Source of the DNA: Miniphocaeibacter massiliensis
GTDB lineage: Bacteria > Bacillota > Clostridia > Tissierellales > Peptoniphilaceae
Assembly: GCF_900232905.1 (NCBI RefSeq)
Contig: NZ_OCTQ01000002.1
Location: 1-64,000 of the forward strand
Length of the DNA stretch: 64,000 nt
Reading direction: 5' to 3'
Numbering within the stretch: the first letter of the stretch is position 1; each line of letters opens with the position of its first letter. The notes under the pieces are model-generated. The model was not told the DNA's origin, ran no database searches, and was given only the letters and a program-made list of their open reading frames with translations. A program made the translations under genes and the position numbers. Positions 45,637-57,148 of the stretch are shown in pieces.

Positions 45637-47274
45637 CTATCTTTCTATTATATTATTTATACTTTTACCTGCCGCAACCATTGGGTATGCCCAATCATCA
45701 TGGTCTATCATGCATTCTACTATGTTTACAGTGTTTTCTAGTTCATTAGATTTTAATACTTTATCTAGTTCTTCTACATTATTTACTTTTCCTAAATAGT
45801 TTACTCCATAAGCCTTTGATAAGTATTCTAAATTTAAAGCATCGTAAATATCCGTTTGTGAATATCTATTATTTTCAAATATCCCTTGCCACTGCCTTAC
45901 CATTCCTAATGTATTATTGTTAAATACAAATATAGTAACTGGAATTTTATAAGTACTCAAAGTAAGAACTTCATTATGATTCATCCTAAATGAACCATCT
46001 CCTGTTATTAACACAACTGGTGTTTCAGGTTTTGCAATTTTTGCTCCTATTGCAGCACCTACTCCAAACCCCATAGTTCCTTGACCGCCAGATGTAATTA
46101 CTCTATTAGGATATTTAGCTTTCCAATACATCATTGTCCACATTTGGTGTTGTCCAACATCTGTTACTACAACTGCTTCTTCACTAAATATCTCTTCTAT
46201 CTTTTCAATATATTGCCTTGGTAGAAAATTTTTTTCTGTTTTCGGTAATTTTTCATGATTGAAGTTATTTTCAAAATTAACATCTTTTAATTCTTCTAAC
46301 ATAATTTTTAATATTTCATTAAAATCGCCTAATATTTCAATTTCTGATTCAATATTTTTATTAAATTCTGTTCCATCAACATCCATATGAATTACTTTTG
46401 CATTTTTACTAAATCCTCTTCTATGACCTATAGCTCTATCCGAAAATCTTACGCCTACACCTAATATTACGTCTGCATTATAAACTAATATATTTGTATT
46501 TTTTTGTCCATGCATTCCAACTATTCCATAAGATTTTTCATCTGTCATGTCAAATGCACCCATACCCATTGTAGAGTTCATAACAGGTATATTCAAACTA
46601 TTTGCAAGTTTTGTTAACAATTTAGAAGAATTACTTCTTATTACTCCTCCACCTGCATATATTATTGGATTTTTAGAATTTCTAATTAAATCGCAAGCTT
46701 GCTTTATACTATCTATACAATCTAAATGTCTTGTATCTTTATCTATACCAAGAGAAGTATATTCATAGTCCTGAATTTCTTTTTCCATAGCATCTTTTGT
46801 TATATCAACTACTACTGGACCTGGTCTTCCACTTCTTGCTATATTAAAAGCCATTTGTATCGCTTTTCCTATTTTATAAGGGTCAGTAACTAGTACATTA
46901 TATTTAGTTATACTCATTGTAATTCCTGTTGTATCAACTTCTTGAAAAGAATTTTTACCAAGTAATTGTTGTCCTACTTGGCCAGTTATTACAACTAATG
47001 GAATAGAATCTGAATAAGCTGTTGCTATACCCGTTATAGTATTAGTTGCTCCAGGACCAGACGTTGCAATACATACTCCTGTTTTTCCAGACCTTCTAGC
47101 AAAGCCATCTGCAGCATGTGTTGCTCCTTGTTCGTGGCTGGTTCTATATATATTAAAAGTTCCATCACGATAAAGTGCATCAAACAAAGGTATAACCGCT
47201 CCACCTGGATAACCAAAAACAGTATTTATTCCTTCTGCTTTCAAGCATTTTAATATATAATCTGAACCTTTCAT
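45637..47274 (-). CDS. ilvB: Acetolactate synthase, large subunit
   Basis: A 545-residue ThDP enzyme condensing pyruvate to acetolactate, or pyruvate and 2-oxobutyrate to acetohydroxybutyrate. The N-terminus has FGYPGGAVIPLFDAL and the catalytic Glu in RTSHEQGATHAADG; the C-terminal part has the ThDP motif ITGDGSFRMNHNE...FVFNNN. The ATG at 47274 has AAGGAG about 6 bases upstream; the frame opens with a GTG that overlaps it. Last gene of ACT-ilvC-ilvD-ilvB. Confidence 0.95.
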   Translation of the reverse strand: MKGSDYILKCLKAEGINTVFGYPGGAVIPLFDALYRDGTFNIYRTSHEQGATHAADGFARRSGKTGVCIATSGPGATNTITGIATAYSDSIPLVVITGQVGQQLLGKNSFQEVDTTGITMSITKYNVLVTDPYKIGKAIQMAFNIARSGRPGPVVVDITKDAMEKEIQDYEYTSLGIDKDTRHLDCIDSIKQACDLIRNSKNPIIYAGGGVIRSNSSKLLTKLANSLNIPVMNSTMGMGAFDMTDEKSYGIVGMHGQKNTNILVYNADVILGVGVRFSDRAIGHRRGFSKNAKVIHMDVDGTEFNKNIESEIEILGDFNEILKIMLEELKDVNFENNFNHEKLPKTEKNFLPRQYIEKIEEIFSEEAVVVTDVGQHQMWTMMYWKAKYPNRVITSGGQGTMGFGVGAAIGAKIAKPETPVVLITGDGSFRMNHNEVLTLSTYKIPVTIFVFNNNTLGMVRQWQGIFENNRYSQTDIYDALNLEYLSKAYGVNYLGKVNNVEELDKVLKSNELENTVNIVECMIDHDDWAYPMVAAGKSINNIIER

Positions 47275-47283
47275 AAACACTCC

Positions 47284-48957
47284 TTAATCATTTAAATAAG
47301 CATCATTTATAAAACATGCTCCCTTATCTGCTGATGATACTTTATCTCTATACCTTGCCAAGTATCCATCCACTTCTTTTAGCTCTGGTTTAAAATTCTT
47401 TAACCTACCTTGTATTTCTTCATCAGATAAATCCACTTTTAATACTCCATTTGGTATATCTACTATAATAGTATCTCCATCCTCTATTATTCCTATTGGT
47501 CCTCCTTGAGCTGCTTCTGGTGAAACATGTCCTATTGCCGCTCCTCTTGAACCACCAGAAAATCTACCATCTGTAATTAATGCAACTGAAGTATCTAATT
47601 TCATTCCATTTAAAGCAGCTGTTGGTGAAAGCATTTCTCTCATTCCTGGTCCACCTTTTGGACCCTCATAGCGAATTATTATAGCATCTCCTGGCTTTAT
47701 TTCTAAACCTAAGATTTTTTTGTAAGCTTCTTCTTCACTATCAAATACTCTTGCTTTCAAGGTAGCTGTCATCATTTCTGGAAGTACTCCTGAAGCTTTT
47801 ACAACAGCTCCATTTGGTGCTAAATTGCCAAATAAAACTTTTATTCCTCCTACTGGAGAATATGCATTTTCTATAGTTCTTATTACACCACCAAAATATT
47901 TTCCTTCTATTAACTCTCCCATTGTTTTTAAAGATACTGTCATACATTCTTTATTTATTACACTATCTTTTCTTGAAAGTTGATCCAGCACAGCATATAT
48001 TCCACCACTTGCATACAAATCTTCTATATAATCTGTTCCTGCTGGTGATAATTTACATAGATTTGGTGTTATTTTACTAACTTCATCAAGGTCATTTAAT
48101 GTTAATGGTATTTTTGCAGCTTCTGCTATTGCTAGTAAATGAAGAACTGTATTTGATGAACATCCCAATGCCATATCCATAGCTAAAGCATTTTGGAATG
48201 CTTTAAGTGTCATAATATCTCTCGGTTTTACATCATTTTTTACAAGTTTCATTATTTGTTGTCCAGTTCTTTTAGCTAAAACTTTTCTTGCTGAATAAAC
48301 TGCAGGTATAGTCCCATTTCCTTCTAGTGCCATACCTAAAGATTCAGTAATACAATTCATAGAATTTGCTGTAAACATTCCTGAACAAGATCCACAAGTT
48401 GGACATGCATTTCTTTCTATTTCATCAAACTCTTCTCTATCCATTTGGTGATTTGCTAAACTTCCAACAGCTTCAAAACTTGAAATTAAGTCTACATCCC
48501 TTTTAGTAGTTTTACCTTTTAACATAGGTCCACCACTAACTATAATAGTAGGTATATTAAGTTTAGCTGCTGCAATTAAAGCCGCTGGTACAGACTTATC
48601 ACAATTTGGTATAATTACAAGTCCATCAAATCTATGAGCTTTTACCATTACTTCAATAGTATCTACAATTAACTCTCTAGATGGTAAACTATAATGCATT
48701 CCACTGTGATTCATTACTATTCCATCACAAACAGCTATTGAAGGAAATTCAAAAGGTACTCCACCTTCCATGTATATTCCCTTTTTTACTTCATCCGTTA
48801 TTTGACGAAGATGTATATGCCCTGGAACTATTTCATTAAACATATTACAAACACCTATAAAAGGTTTACTCATGTCATTTTCATCTATTCCTAAAGCTCT
48901 CAATAACGATCTATGTGGAGATCTCTCTGTACCCTTCTTTATATTTTCACTATTCAT
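47284..48957 (-). CDS. ilvD: Dihydroxy-acid dehydratase
   Basis: A 557-residue iron-sulphur dehydratase making the 2-oxo acids of valine and isoleucine. Cluster Cys in NCDKSVPA and [18 protein letters not shown], and [19 protein letters not shown] near the C-terminus. Standard length. 9 bp before ilvB and 20 bp after ilvC; AAGGTG precedes the ATG. Confidence 0.97.
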   Translation of the reverse strand: MNSENIKKGTERSPHRSLLRALGIDENDMSKPFIGVCNMFNEIVPGHIHLRQITDEVKKGIYMEGGVPFEFPSIAVCDGIVMNHSGMHYSLPSRELIVDTIEVMVKAHRFDGLVIIPNCDKSVPAALIAAAKLNIPTIIVSGGPMLKGKTTKRDVDLISSFEAVGSLANHQMDREEFDEIERNACPTCGSCSGMFTANSMNCITESLGMALEGNGTIPAVYSARKVLAKRTGQQIMKLVKNDVKPRDIMTLKAFQNALAMDMALGCSSNTVLHLLAIAEAAKIPLTLNDLDEVSKITPNLCKLSPAGTDYIEDLYASGGIYAVLDQLSRKDSVINKECMTVSLKTMGELIEGKYFGGVIRTIENAYSPVGGIKVLFGNLAPNGAVVKASGVLPEMMTATLKARVFDSEEEAYKKILGLEIKPGDAIIIRYEGPKGGPGMREMLSPTAALNGMKLDTSVALITDGRFSGGSRGAAIGHVSPEAAQGGPIGIIEDGDTIIVDIPNGVLKVDLSDEEIQGRLKNFKPELKEVDGYLARYRDKVSSADKGACFINDAYLND

Positions 48958-48977
48958 TAAATCACCTTATCTTTAAT

Positions 48978-50178
<1,201 letters not shown>

Positions 50179-50211
50179 TATTATCCATCCTTTCGTAAAT
50201 ATGAGTAATTA

Positions 50212-50440
50212 TAAAAAAAAATCTCTCCTCACCATGTCATAAAAGACACAGGGACGAAAGAAACTCCGCGGTACCACCCTAATTGTGTAAAACACCACTT
50301 ATATTAAACAATTAACATTATATAACGGTAATTCCGACTTTACTTACTAAAACTTTCAGTAAAATAGCTATAGAGTGATTTTAAAATAAATTACTGCCAG
50401 TTTTCACCAAACACTAACTCTCTAAAAATAATTTTATTTT
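50212..50440 (-). promoter_or_regulatory. T-box riboswitch leader of ilv operon
   Basis: The minus strand carries the T-box core AGGGTGGTACCGCG (50267-50280). Upstream is a Stem I-like region with AGAGAG, GGTG and AGTA elements (about 50371-50425); downstream is an imperfect terminator hairpin ending in eight or more Us (about 50212-50260). The likely specifier is ATC (isoleucine, 50377-50379), followed by A and by CTCT that can pair with AGAG; CTC (leucine) nearby is an alternative. Uncharged tRNA would prevent termination. Confidence 0.93.
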
Positions 50441-50483
50441 ACTATCTCTATAATTGCATTTATTTTTGTTTAATATTTTTATT

Positions 50484-50512
50484 ATGTTATCACTTTTTCT
50501 AGCTAAAGTCAA
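50484..50512 (-). promoter_or_regulatory. ilv operon promoter
   Basis: -35 TTGACT (50507-50512), 17-bp spacer, -10 TAACAT (50484-50489) on the minus strand, about 50 bases before T-box Stem I. Confidence 0.6.
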
Positions 50513-50713
50513 ATAATAGTTAAATATATTTTTCAATATTTATACATTATTAACTATGAACTTCTCTTATCTTAGTAAAATTATTCTCTATTGTTACATA
50601 TTTATTAGTAAGTTTACTATTGGAATACTTCTATTTGCCAATATTCCACCTATCCATTCATGTATAAATATGCTTTATTGTCATAATTTAAAATATATAA
50701 TTTTTTCTAAATT

Positions 50714-51070
50714 CTATTCCATTACTTCTTCCTCACTTTTATCATCGCCAAGTTCTATTTAATATTCAAATTCTTCTTTTTCTATTGGTTTTCCTTCCAT
50801 TCTATCGTTTTCATACCGTTCTATTCTCATCTTGTGTTTTCCAAGTTCTATTTTATAATTAATTAGCTGTATGATCTGTTGCTTATTGCCATAGTCTCCT
50901 GAACGAACTGGCTTATCATTTACAAATATATGAATGTCAACATCTTCTTTAAAGTTTTTTGTAGATATATTTAATTCTACAGGATTATTAAATCCATTTT
51001 TATAATCTTCTGCTGGTCTATATAAAGTAATCCTATTTGATCTTGATTTTTCTCCTATAGAATTTCCCAA
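50714..51070 (-). pseudogene. Probable gene remnant, unknown small protein
   Basis: An open frame of 103 codons runs from TTG at 51070 (AGGAA 7 bases upstream) to a TAA at 50759. Beyond that stop the same frame continues for 14 acidic, coding-like codons (IELGDDKSEEEVME) to a second stop at 50714. Upstream, in the next frame, there is a membrane-helix-like stretch (LYLFIAIVITIIS) with no start codon. One base removed near 51070 would join them. I read this as a decayed gene for a membrane-anchored protein, but a short intact gene (50759-51070) is possible. No family recognised. Confidence 0.4.
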
Positions 51071-51217
51071 ATAAATTTCCTACTTTTTTATTTACACTTA
51101 TTATTGTAATAACTATCGCAATAAATAGATATAAAAAATATTATATATTTATCTTGAAATATATTATAAAATATTTATCAAAAAAAGATTATTTATTAAA
51201 AATTTAAAGGAGTAAAA

Positions 51218-53839
51218 ATGAAAAAACAATTATTAACAAAAGCTTATTAACTATATTTATTGCTTTTGTTGCAGCATTTACCTTTATAACTTTAGGATCT
51301 TCTACATCTGAAGCCCATAGTACTATACCTTCAAATTATACTGGTCACTTTGCTAAAAGTTATAAGCAATATTATGCTAATCTAGGAAAATATGGAGAAA
51401 CTAAACTTTCTGAGCTATCTCCTTCAAAAGATAAAGCTGAAGGTTGGTGGATGTACTATGGTAAAACTATCAATGTAAAACCTGGTAATACTTACACTGT
51501 TAATTTTACTGTACAAGGAAATCACTACTATAAGTATGGGGATTTGAATTTTGGAATTTCTAACAATACTAGTGTTATTACAACACCTGAAGGTATTATA
51601 AATGAAGCTACAAATTTAGCTAACAATTCTCAACATATTGATGCTTCTACTCAAAGTTATTCAATTAATACTAATACTTCAAGCTGTTATACTTGTAAAG
51701 TATCTCCTTATCACAATATATCTTATACATTTACTGTTGATGAGAACTACAAAGAAGATACTGTTAATTTTATAATAGAGCAATACAAAGCAAATTCTAA
51801 ACTTTATCCACTTTGTTTTACTTGGAGTTATAAAATATGTAACATCATAGAGACTGAAAACTTTGGTACTGTAACTGCTAACTATATTGATGTAGATGGA
51901 AATAAAATAGCAGATTCTGTTACTACAAAAGGAAAAGTTGGAACTCAATACACTACTGAACAGAAAGAAATACCAGGATATACATTTGTAAAAACTACTG
52001 ATGATGATACTTCTGGTGAATATAATGGTAGCAAAACTGTTAATTGCATTTATAAAAAAATAACTACTAGTACTCTCACTGTTAAGTATGTTAATTTAAA
52101 TGGTGTTAATATTATTGCTCCAGTAGTAACAACTGGTAATGTTGGTGACTCTTATACTACTGTCCAACGTAACTTCCCAAAATGGAATTTCAGAAGAGTT
52201 GAAGGAAATCCTGTATCAGGTACATTTGGAGAAAAAGATTTAGAAGTTAGATATGTATATGAGAAAAAAAGCAGCACTGTAACTACTAAATACGTTGACG
52301 AAAATTACAAAGAAATCGCTTATTCAGTTGTTCATAATGGTAAAGTTGATACTAACTATACTACAGAGCAAAAAGCTATAGATGGATACGAGTTCTTAAG
52401 AGTTGAAGGAGTAGCTGCTTCTGGTAAATTTACTGTTAACCCTCAAACTGTAATTTATGTTTATAAATCTACAGCTGTTAAGGAATCCACTGTTACTTTT
52501 AAATATTTAGATGTTAATGGTAAACAATTGGCTGATCCTGTAGTTGAAACTGGTAAAGTTGGTGATGCTTACTATAGTAAAGTGAAAGCTATACCTAACT
52601 ATATACTTAAGGTAGTTCCTGAAAATACAAATGGAGTATTTCAAGACAAAGATATTGAAGTAGTATATATTTACGAAGAATGTATACAAGCTATAGGAAA
52701 AGTAACTGTTAAATACTTAGATGTTAATGGTAAACAATTAGTTGAACCTGTAGTTAAAACTGGTAAAGTCGGTACTCAATATACTACTGAAGCTGTAGCT
52801 ATAAACAACTATATTCTTAAAGTAGTTCCTGAAAATGTACATGGATACTTTACTAATAGTGATATAGAAGTTGTATATGTGTATGAAAAATGCGCAGCTT
52901 GTAAAGGTACAGTTACAATTAATTATTTAGATGTTAATGGTAATAAAATTGTTCCATCAGACATATTAGCTAGTGAAGTTGGAGACTCATATTTTGCCCC
53001 AACTAAGCCAATTGAAAAATATGTATTAGTAAAATCTCCAACCAATTATTATGGTAAATTTATTAATGGAAATATTACAGTAGATTTTATATATGAACTA
53101 TGTAACAATAAAGGTGAATTAATTGTACAACATTTACTACATAATGAAGATGGAACTACTTCTAAACTTGCTGAAAATGAAACTTTCTATGGTGGTCTAG
53201 GCACAGTATACTCTGATAATGTTAAATCTAAAGCAGATGATAAATATAAATTAGTTGATAGGACAGGAGATAGTCCTCAAGAGAAATTCTTACAAGGTAC
53301 TGTAACTGTAACTTTATACTATGAAGAAATCCAAGAAGTTAAGGAAGGAAGGTAAAGTTATTATTTATGGTAAGGATGAAAATGGAAAAATAATATATAC
53401 TGGAAACACTTTAACTGGTAAAGTTGGCGAAAATTATACAACAACTGCCCCTCAAATTAACGGGTATAAATTAGATGAAAGTAAACTTCCAGAAAATTCT
53501 GCAGGTACTTTTTTAGACGGAACTATAGAAGTATTTTATTACTATACACCAGAATCTGGAATAAATGATCAAATAATAACTATTCGTATTATAAACGAAG
53601 AAACTGGAGAAGTAATAGCCACGCCTGAAGTTTATTACATTACTCCTGGAGAATATTTTAATCATCCTATAGAAGTTGATAAACCTTATGCTATAATGGA
53701 TATAAAGTTTGATGTTGATAATCCTGATGGATATTTTCTTGACTATGACAGTGATTATGTTCCTGGAGAGAGGACTGGTAGAGTATTTGGTGCAGGTATT
53801 CCTAATGTAAAAATTGTTGTAAATGTTAAAGTTTTATAA
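51218..53839 (+). pseudogene. Secreted MucBP-repeat surface protein, two frameshifts (pseudogene or phase-off)
   Basis: An 870-residue-type adhesin. The ATG at 51218 has AAAGGAG in place but is out of frame with what follows; adding one A to the A6 run at 51221-51226 gives MKKTIINKSLLTIFIAFVAAF, a perfect signal peptide. An N-terminal domain (51300-51860) precedes eight MucBP repeats of about 65 residues. At 53340-53351 three AAGG units shift the frame and end the protein early (...EVKEGR); two units would read VKEGKVIIYG into the last repeat and C-terminal domain. No LPXTG or membrane anchor is seen. MucBP domains bind mucin in lactobacilli and relatives. The longest undisturbed frame is 51451-53355. 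Confidence 0.85.
51868..53550 (+). repeat. Eight tandem MucBP repeats (about 195-210 bp each)
   Basis: Each unit encodes a pattern like VTVKYLDVNGKQL, TGKVGTQYTTE, IxxYxLxKV, GxFxxxxIEVVYVYE. Units 4 (from about 52485) and 5 (from about 52695) are nearly identical in DNA over long stretches, pointing to recent duplication. The eighth unit lies beyond the AAGG frameshift. Confidence 0.88.
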
Positions 53840-53851
53840 TAAATAAAAAGC

Positions 53852-53875
53852 CTCTTTAGAAAGAGCCTCTTTTTT
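53852..53875 (+). terminator. Weak terminator after MucBP gene
   Basis: A short CTCTT/AAGAG stem with a following CCTCTTTTTT run, 12 bases after the stop codon. Confidence 0.4.
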
Positions 53876-53877
53876 GA

Positions 53878-54420
53878 TAATATTATAGGAGATTTGTTTT
53901 TTAAGCCTATATGCAGCTGATAAAGCATCTGGGTAGTCAAAAATTTATTAGCATTTGAATAGACGCTCTTAGCTATTTTTATAGACGTTGAGTAACGATC
54001 TGCTCCAAAAATTCTATCTACTTTCATAGATTTTTTAAGTTTATCTTCTATTTTTTAGATACTGCCACTTCTCCACCACCTATTATTACCTTTTCAACTT
54101 TCCAATCTTTTAAAGATTTTTCTACACTTTCTTTCAAGTTAGTTGGTTCTGTAAGTAATATAGGCATATTTCCCTCTACTCTTAAATTTGTCATAGCTAT
54201 TGTATCTGGGAAGTTTATTCCAGCTACTAATATTGCAGTTACTTTGTTTCCAGAAATATTCCTAACTTCTTTTCCAATTGCTATTATAGTTTCATATCTA
54301 GTTGCTCCCACTAATATTTTAACATTATTATTTCCAAGTTTGGATTTTAATTCATTCTCTATATTTCTAGATATTGTTGCTTCTCCACAAATTATAGTTA
54401 TATTCTTAGTACCATAAATA
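53878..54420 (-). pseudogene. Decayed CWB2 cell-wall-binding protein
   Basis: The minus strand encodes pieces of cell wall binding repeat 2 (PF04122 type): GATRYETIIAIG, then GINFPDTIAM, PILLTEPTNL, EKVIIGGGEVAVSKK, an in-frame stop near 54048, then KVDRIFGADRYSTSIKIAKS, and after a frameshift DYPDALSAAYRLKKQ. No start codon, signal peptide or promoter remains, and no functional domain is left. In intact proteins three CWB2 repeats tether the protein to anionic wall polymer. Confidence 0.88.
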
Positions 54421-54756
54421 AGTAGTAATACTTAAAAGATAATATCTCTATTATCCTATTAAATTATTCAAAAGTATAATTTGACAATAAACTACTTAAT
54501 GCTATAAAAAGTAATCTTTCTAATGAATTGTATTATTACTTAATAAATTATTAAAAATATATAATATTAAAACAACATTATGATTTATATAAAGTAAATA
54601 CTAAACTAATTTTATAACTATTATTTTATATTTTTGAAAAAAATATTTTATTTTAATTTCATTAAAATTTTTCACAAACTTATTATTAATATTATTGTAG
54701 AGTTTATATCTAATTTATTTTTACAACTAATACTTCTTTTATTTTTTAATAGATCC
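54421..54756. other. AT-rich region without a gene
   Basis: No coding-like frame on either strand. A lone TTGACA (54481 area) with TATAAA 16 bases on is promoter-like on the plus strand but leads to no gene; the upstream part of the CWB2 gene appears deleted here. Confidence 0.4.
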
Positions 54757-55715
54757 TTATTTTGGAAAAATCGGCATGTTTTTAAAATCTTCCAATTCTA
54801 TAATTTCAATTTCCATATCCTCCCTTGGATTATTGAATTTGACACCAAGTATAGCTATATAATACACATATACAAAACTTATGAGCATAATATGATATAT
54901 AATTTTTTCTCCTAATAAATATATTAAACTTAGCACTATTACTAAAACTAATAATAATATTATTCGTTTTAATTTATTCATTTATTTTAGAAATAAACTT
55001 TTTGTTTATCAATATATACAAACTTAATAAAATTATAGAAACAAAAATAATTGTATTGATAATTTTAGGAACTATTCCCAGAAACTTTTCAGATTCTTTG
55101 GTAAAAAAATAAAAAAATCAAATATTCATACTCTTGATAAGTTTGAAATTTCCATGATTTTTATATTTCCAAATTTATTCATATTTTTATAATGTGTTAT
55201 ATTAATATCTAAAATATTAACAGCAAGTTTGCTTATTATTATATATATTGCTATAAACAAAAGAACTATACATATGCTCTTAAAAGTCTTTTTTAAAAAT
55301 TTTTTAAAGCTACTATTTTCTAAAACTAGATATATTATTTTAAAAATATAAATATGTTGGAAATACTACAGTTATAGAAGAAATAAAAAATATTTATATT
55401 ACTTTAAATTTAAAATATTTCAACAATCAAAATATTTATTATACTTAGTGATAATACTACTATCAATCAATTTATCCATAGCAAAGTATAATTTGAAAAT
55501 ATCCCACTTAAAATTCCCAAAAACCATCTTCCTGATGTAAATGTATCATTTACACAAAAATAGTTAGTAATTGTATCATGATTTAATAAATCATTTAAAT
55601 ACATATATGAATGAACTAAAATTCCTATTGTAAAAGTAGAAAAAAGTTTATTTTACATTTCCTATCTATATTTTTTAAATATGATACTATTTTGATATTT
55701 TCAATTAAACTATAA
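54757..55715 (-). pseudogene. Decayed GtrII-type membrane glycosyltransferase
   Basis: Remnant of a close paralogue of the intact gene at 57573-59144. The 54757-54981 piece reads IIYHIMLISFVYVYYIAILGVKF...DFKNMPIFPK, matching IHHIMLISFVCAYYIA fused straight to ILGVNLKYP...EFIDMPSFP of the intact protein, so roughly 90 codons between them are deleted. Near 55520-55620 the N-terminal region is recognisable (the DNA behind GRWFLG and the HDTI motif) but contains stops and frameshifts. Confidence 0.85.
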
Positions 55716-55729
55716 TACATGTTTTTTAG

Positions 55730-57085
55730 TTAAAATATTTTATTAATAACTTCTTGCAAAGTTTCACATTGCACCACTTCTATATTATTGATGTCTTTTA
55801 AAGTTGTATTATTAAATGTAAACACTCTTTTATACCCTAATCTAGATAACTCCTCTATCCTATTTTCTATTTGAGGTACCTTCTTTAATTCACCTGTTAG
55901 TCCTACTTCCGCTATAAATACCGTTTTATTATCTATTCCCTTGTTTTTGTAAGCTGATATTATACTCATAATTATCGCTAAATTCACTGACTGTTCAGAT
56001 AATTTTATTCCACCTGTTGTTTTTATTATTACATTTTTATCATATAAATTAGTATTACCTCTTTCTTCAAGAATAGAAATTAATGTATTCAGCTGATCTT
56101 TCCTTAAACTATCTCCTATTCTAGTTGGATATGGTAAAAATGATTTTGATACTAAACTTTCTATCTCTACTACCATCATTCTAGAACCTTCTTTAATCAT
56201 TGACAAAGCTGAACCTGGGACTAAATTTTCTCTTTCTGTCACAAAATGGTTTGATATATTATCTATTTCTTTAATTCCATTTTCTCTCATTTCAAATAAA
56301 CCTATTTCTCCAATTCTACCAAACCTATTCTTAGTTGACATTAGTACTCTTAAACTTTCATCAACCTCACCCTCTAAGTATATAACTGTATCCACTAGGT
56401 GTTCTAAAGTTCTAAGTCCTGCCATCTCGTCAGATTTTGTCATGTGTCCTATCATAAATACAGCCTTAGGATTATCTTTGTTTTTGGCAATATCGACTAA
56501 TGTATTTGCACATTCTACTGTTTGAACAGGAGAACCTGCTCTAGATGTATACTCACTTAAAGTAAATGTTTGAATACTATCTAAAAAAATAATATCTGGA
56601 TTTATATTTTTTATATTTTCTATTGCTAAATCCATTGATGTCGTCGAAACTATCCAAATATTATTTGGTATATTTTGCATAGTTCTTATTGCTCTTGATT
56701 TTATTTGAGATTCAGACTCTTCACCTGAAATATATAAAACTTTAATTCCTTTACTAGCTAAGTCATAAGACATTTCCAAAAATAAAGTAGACTTCCCAGC
56801 GCCTGGTCTAGCTGTTAATATAGTAACTGAATCTCTTACTATACCTCCACCTAAAACTCTATTTAACTCGCCAATTGAAGTTACTATTCTCTCACTACTA
56901 TCAATTTTAACGTCTTTTAATTTTGTCGCTTCTTTTTTACTTAAATTTTTTTTATTTTTTCCCTTACTATCTGATACTTCTATCTCTTTCAAAGATCCCC
57001 ATGAACTACAGTTTGGGCATTTGCCTGTCCAAGAAACTGTTTCATAGTTGCATTCTTTACATCTATAAATAACTTTATTTTTCAT
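55730..57085 (-). CDS. radA: DNA repair protein RadA
   Basis: A 451-residue RecA-like branch-migration helicase. N-terminal zinc finger (CKECNYETVSWTGKCPNC), Walker A ARPGAGKST, the RadA-specific KNRFG motif, and a C-terminal Lon-protease-like domain (about 290-451, GGIKLSEQSVNLAI). It processes recombination intermediates. GGAG precedes the ATG. It is not in the common clpC-radA order, but clpC lies 6 kb away. Confidence 0.96.
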   Translation of the reverse strand: MKNKVIYRCKECNYETVSWTGKCPNCSSWGSLKEIEVSDSKGKNKKNLSKKEATKLKDVKIDSSERIVTSIGELNRVLGGGIVRDSVTILTARPGAGKSTLFLEMSYDLASKGIKVLYISGEESESQIKSRAIRTMQNIPNNIWIVSTTSMDLAIENIKNINPDIIFLDSIQTFTLSEYTSRAGSPVQTVECANTLVDIAKNKDNPKAVFMIGHMTKSDEMAGLRTLEHLVDTVIYLEGEVDESLRVLMSTKNRFGRIGEIGLFEMRENGIKEIDNISNHFVTERENLVPGSALSMIKEGSRMMVVEIESLVSKSFLPYPTRIGDSLRKDQLNTLISILEERGNTNLYDKNVIIKTTGGIKLSEQSVNLAIIMSIISAYKNKGIDNKTVFIAEVGLTGELKKVPQIENRIEELSRLGYKRVFTFNNTTLKDINNIEVVQCETLQEVINKIF

Positions 57086-57119
57086 AATTCTATTCTCCAG
57101 TCATATTTCTAATAAAAAA

Positions 57120-57141
57120 GTAGATATGTAAACATATCTAC
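57120..57141 (-). terminator. Terminator of gtr operon
   Basis: A 9-bp stem (GTAGATATG/CATATCTAC, loop of 4) 7 bases after the gtrA stop, then TTTTTT on the minus strand. Confidence 0.88.
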
Positions 57142-57148
57142 AAATTAT

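Noticed and set aside
45553-45741. Plus-strand ORF of 62 codons at the end of the ilv operon
   Set aside because: It overlaps the ilv terminator and the ilvB C-terminus antisense, with no ribosome site.
50556-50762. Plus-strand ORF of 68 codons upstream of the ilv leader
   Set aside because: No ribosome site, low-complexity Phe/Ile/Ser composition as expected from AT-rich non-coding DNA, and it lies opposite the remnant gene.
51868-53550. CRISPR-like or satellite repeat array
   Set aside because: The regular spacing of about 195-210 bp comes from coding MucBP repeats with diverged sequence, not from identical repeats with unique spacers.
54634-54915. Plus-strand ORF of 93 codons
   Set aside because: It is antisense to the GtrII remnant, which gives a meaningful match on the minus strand; its composition is Phe/Ile/Asn noise.
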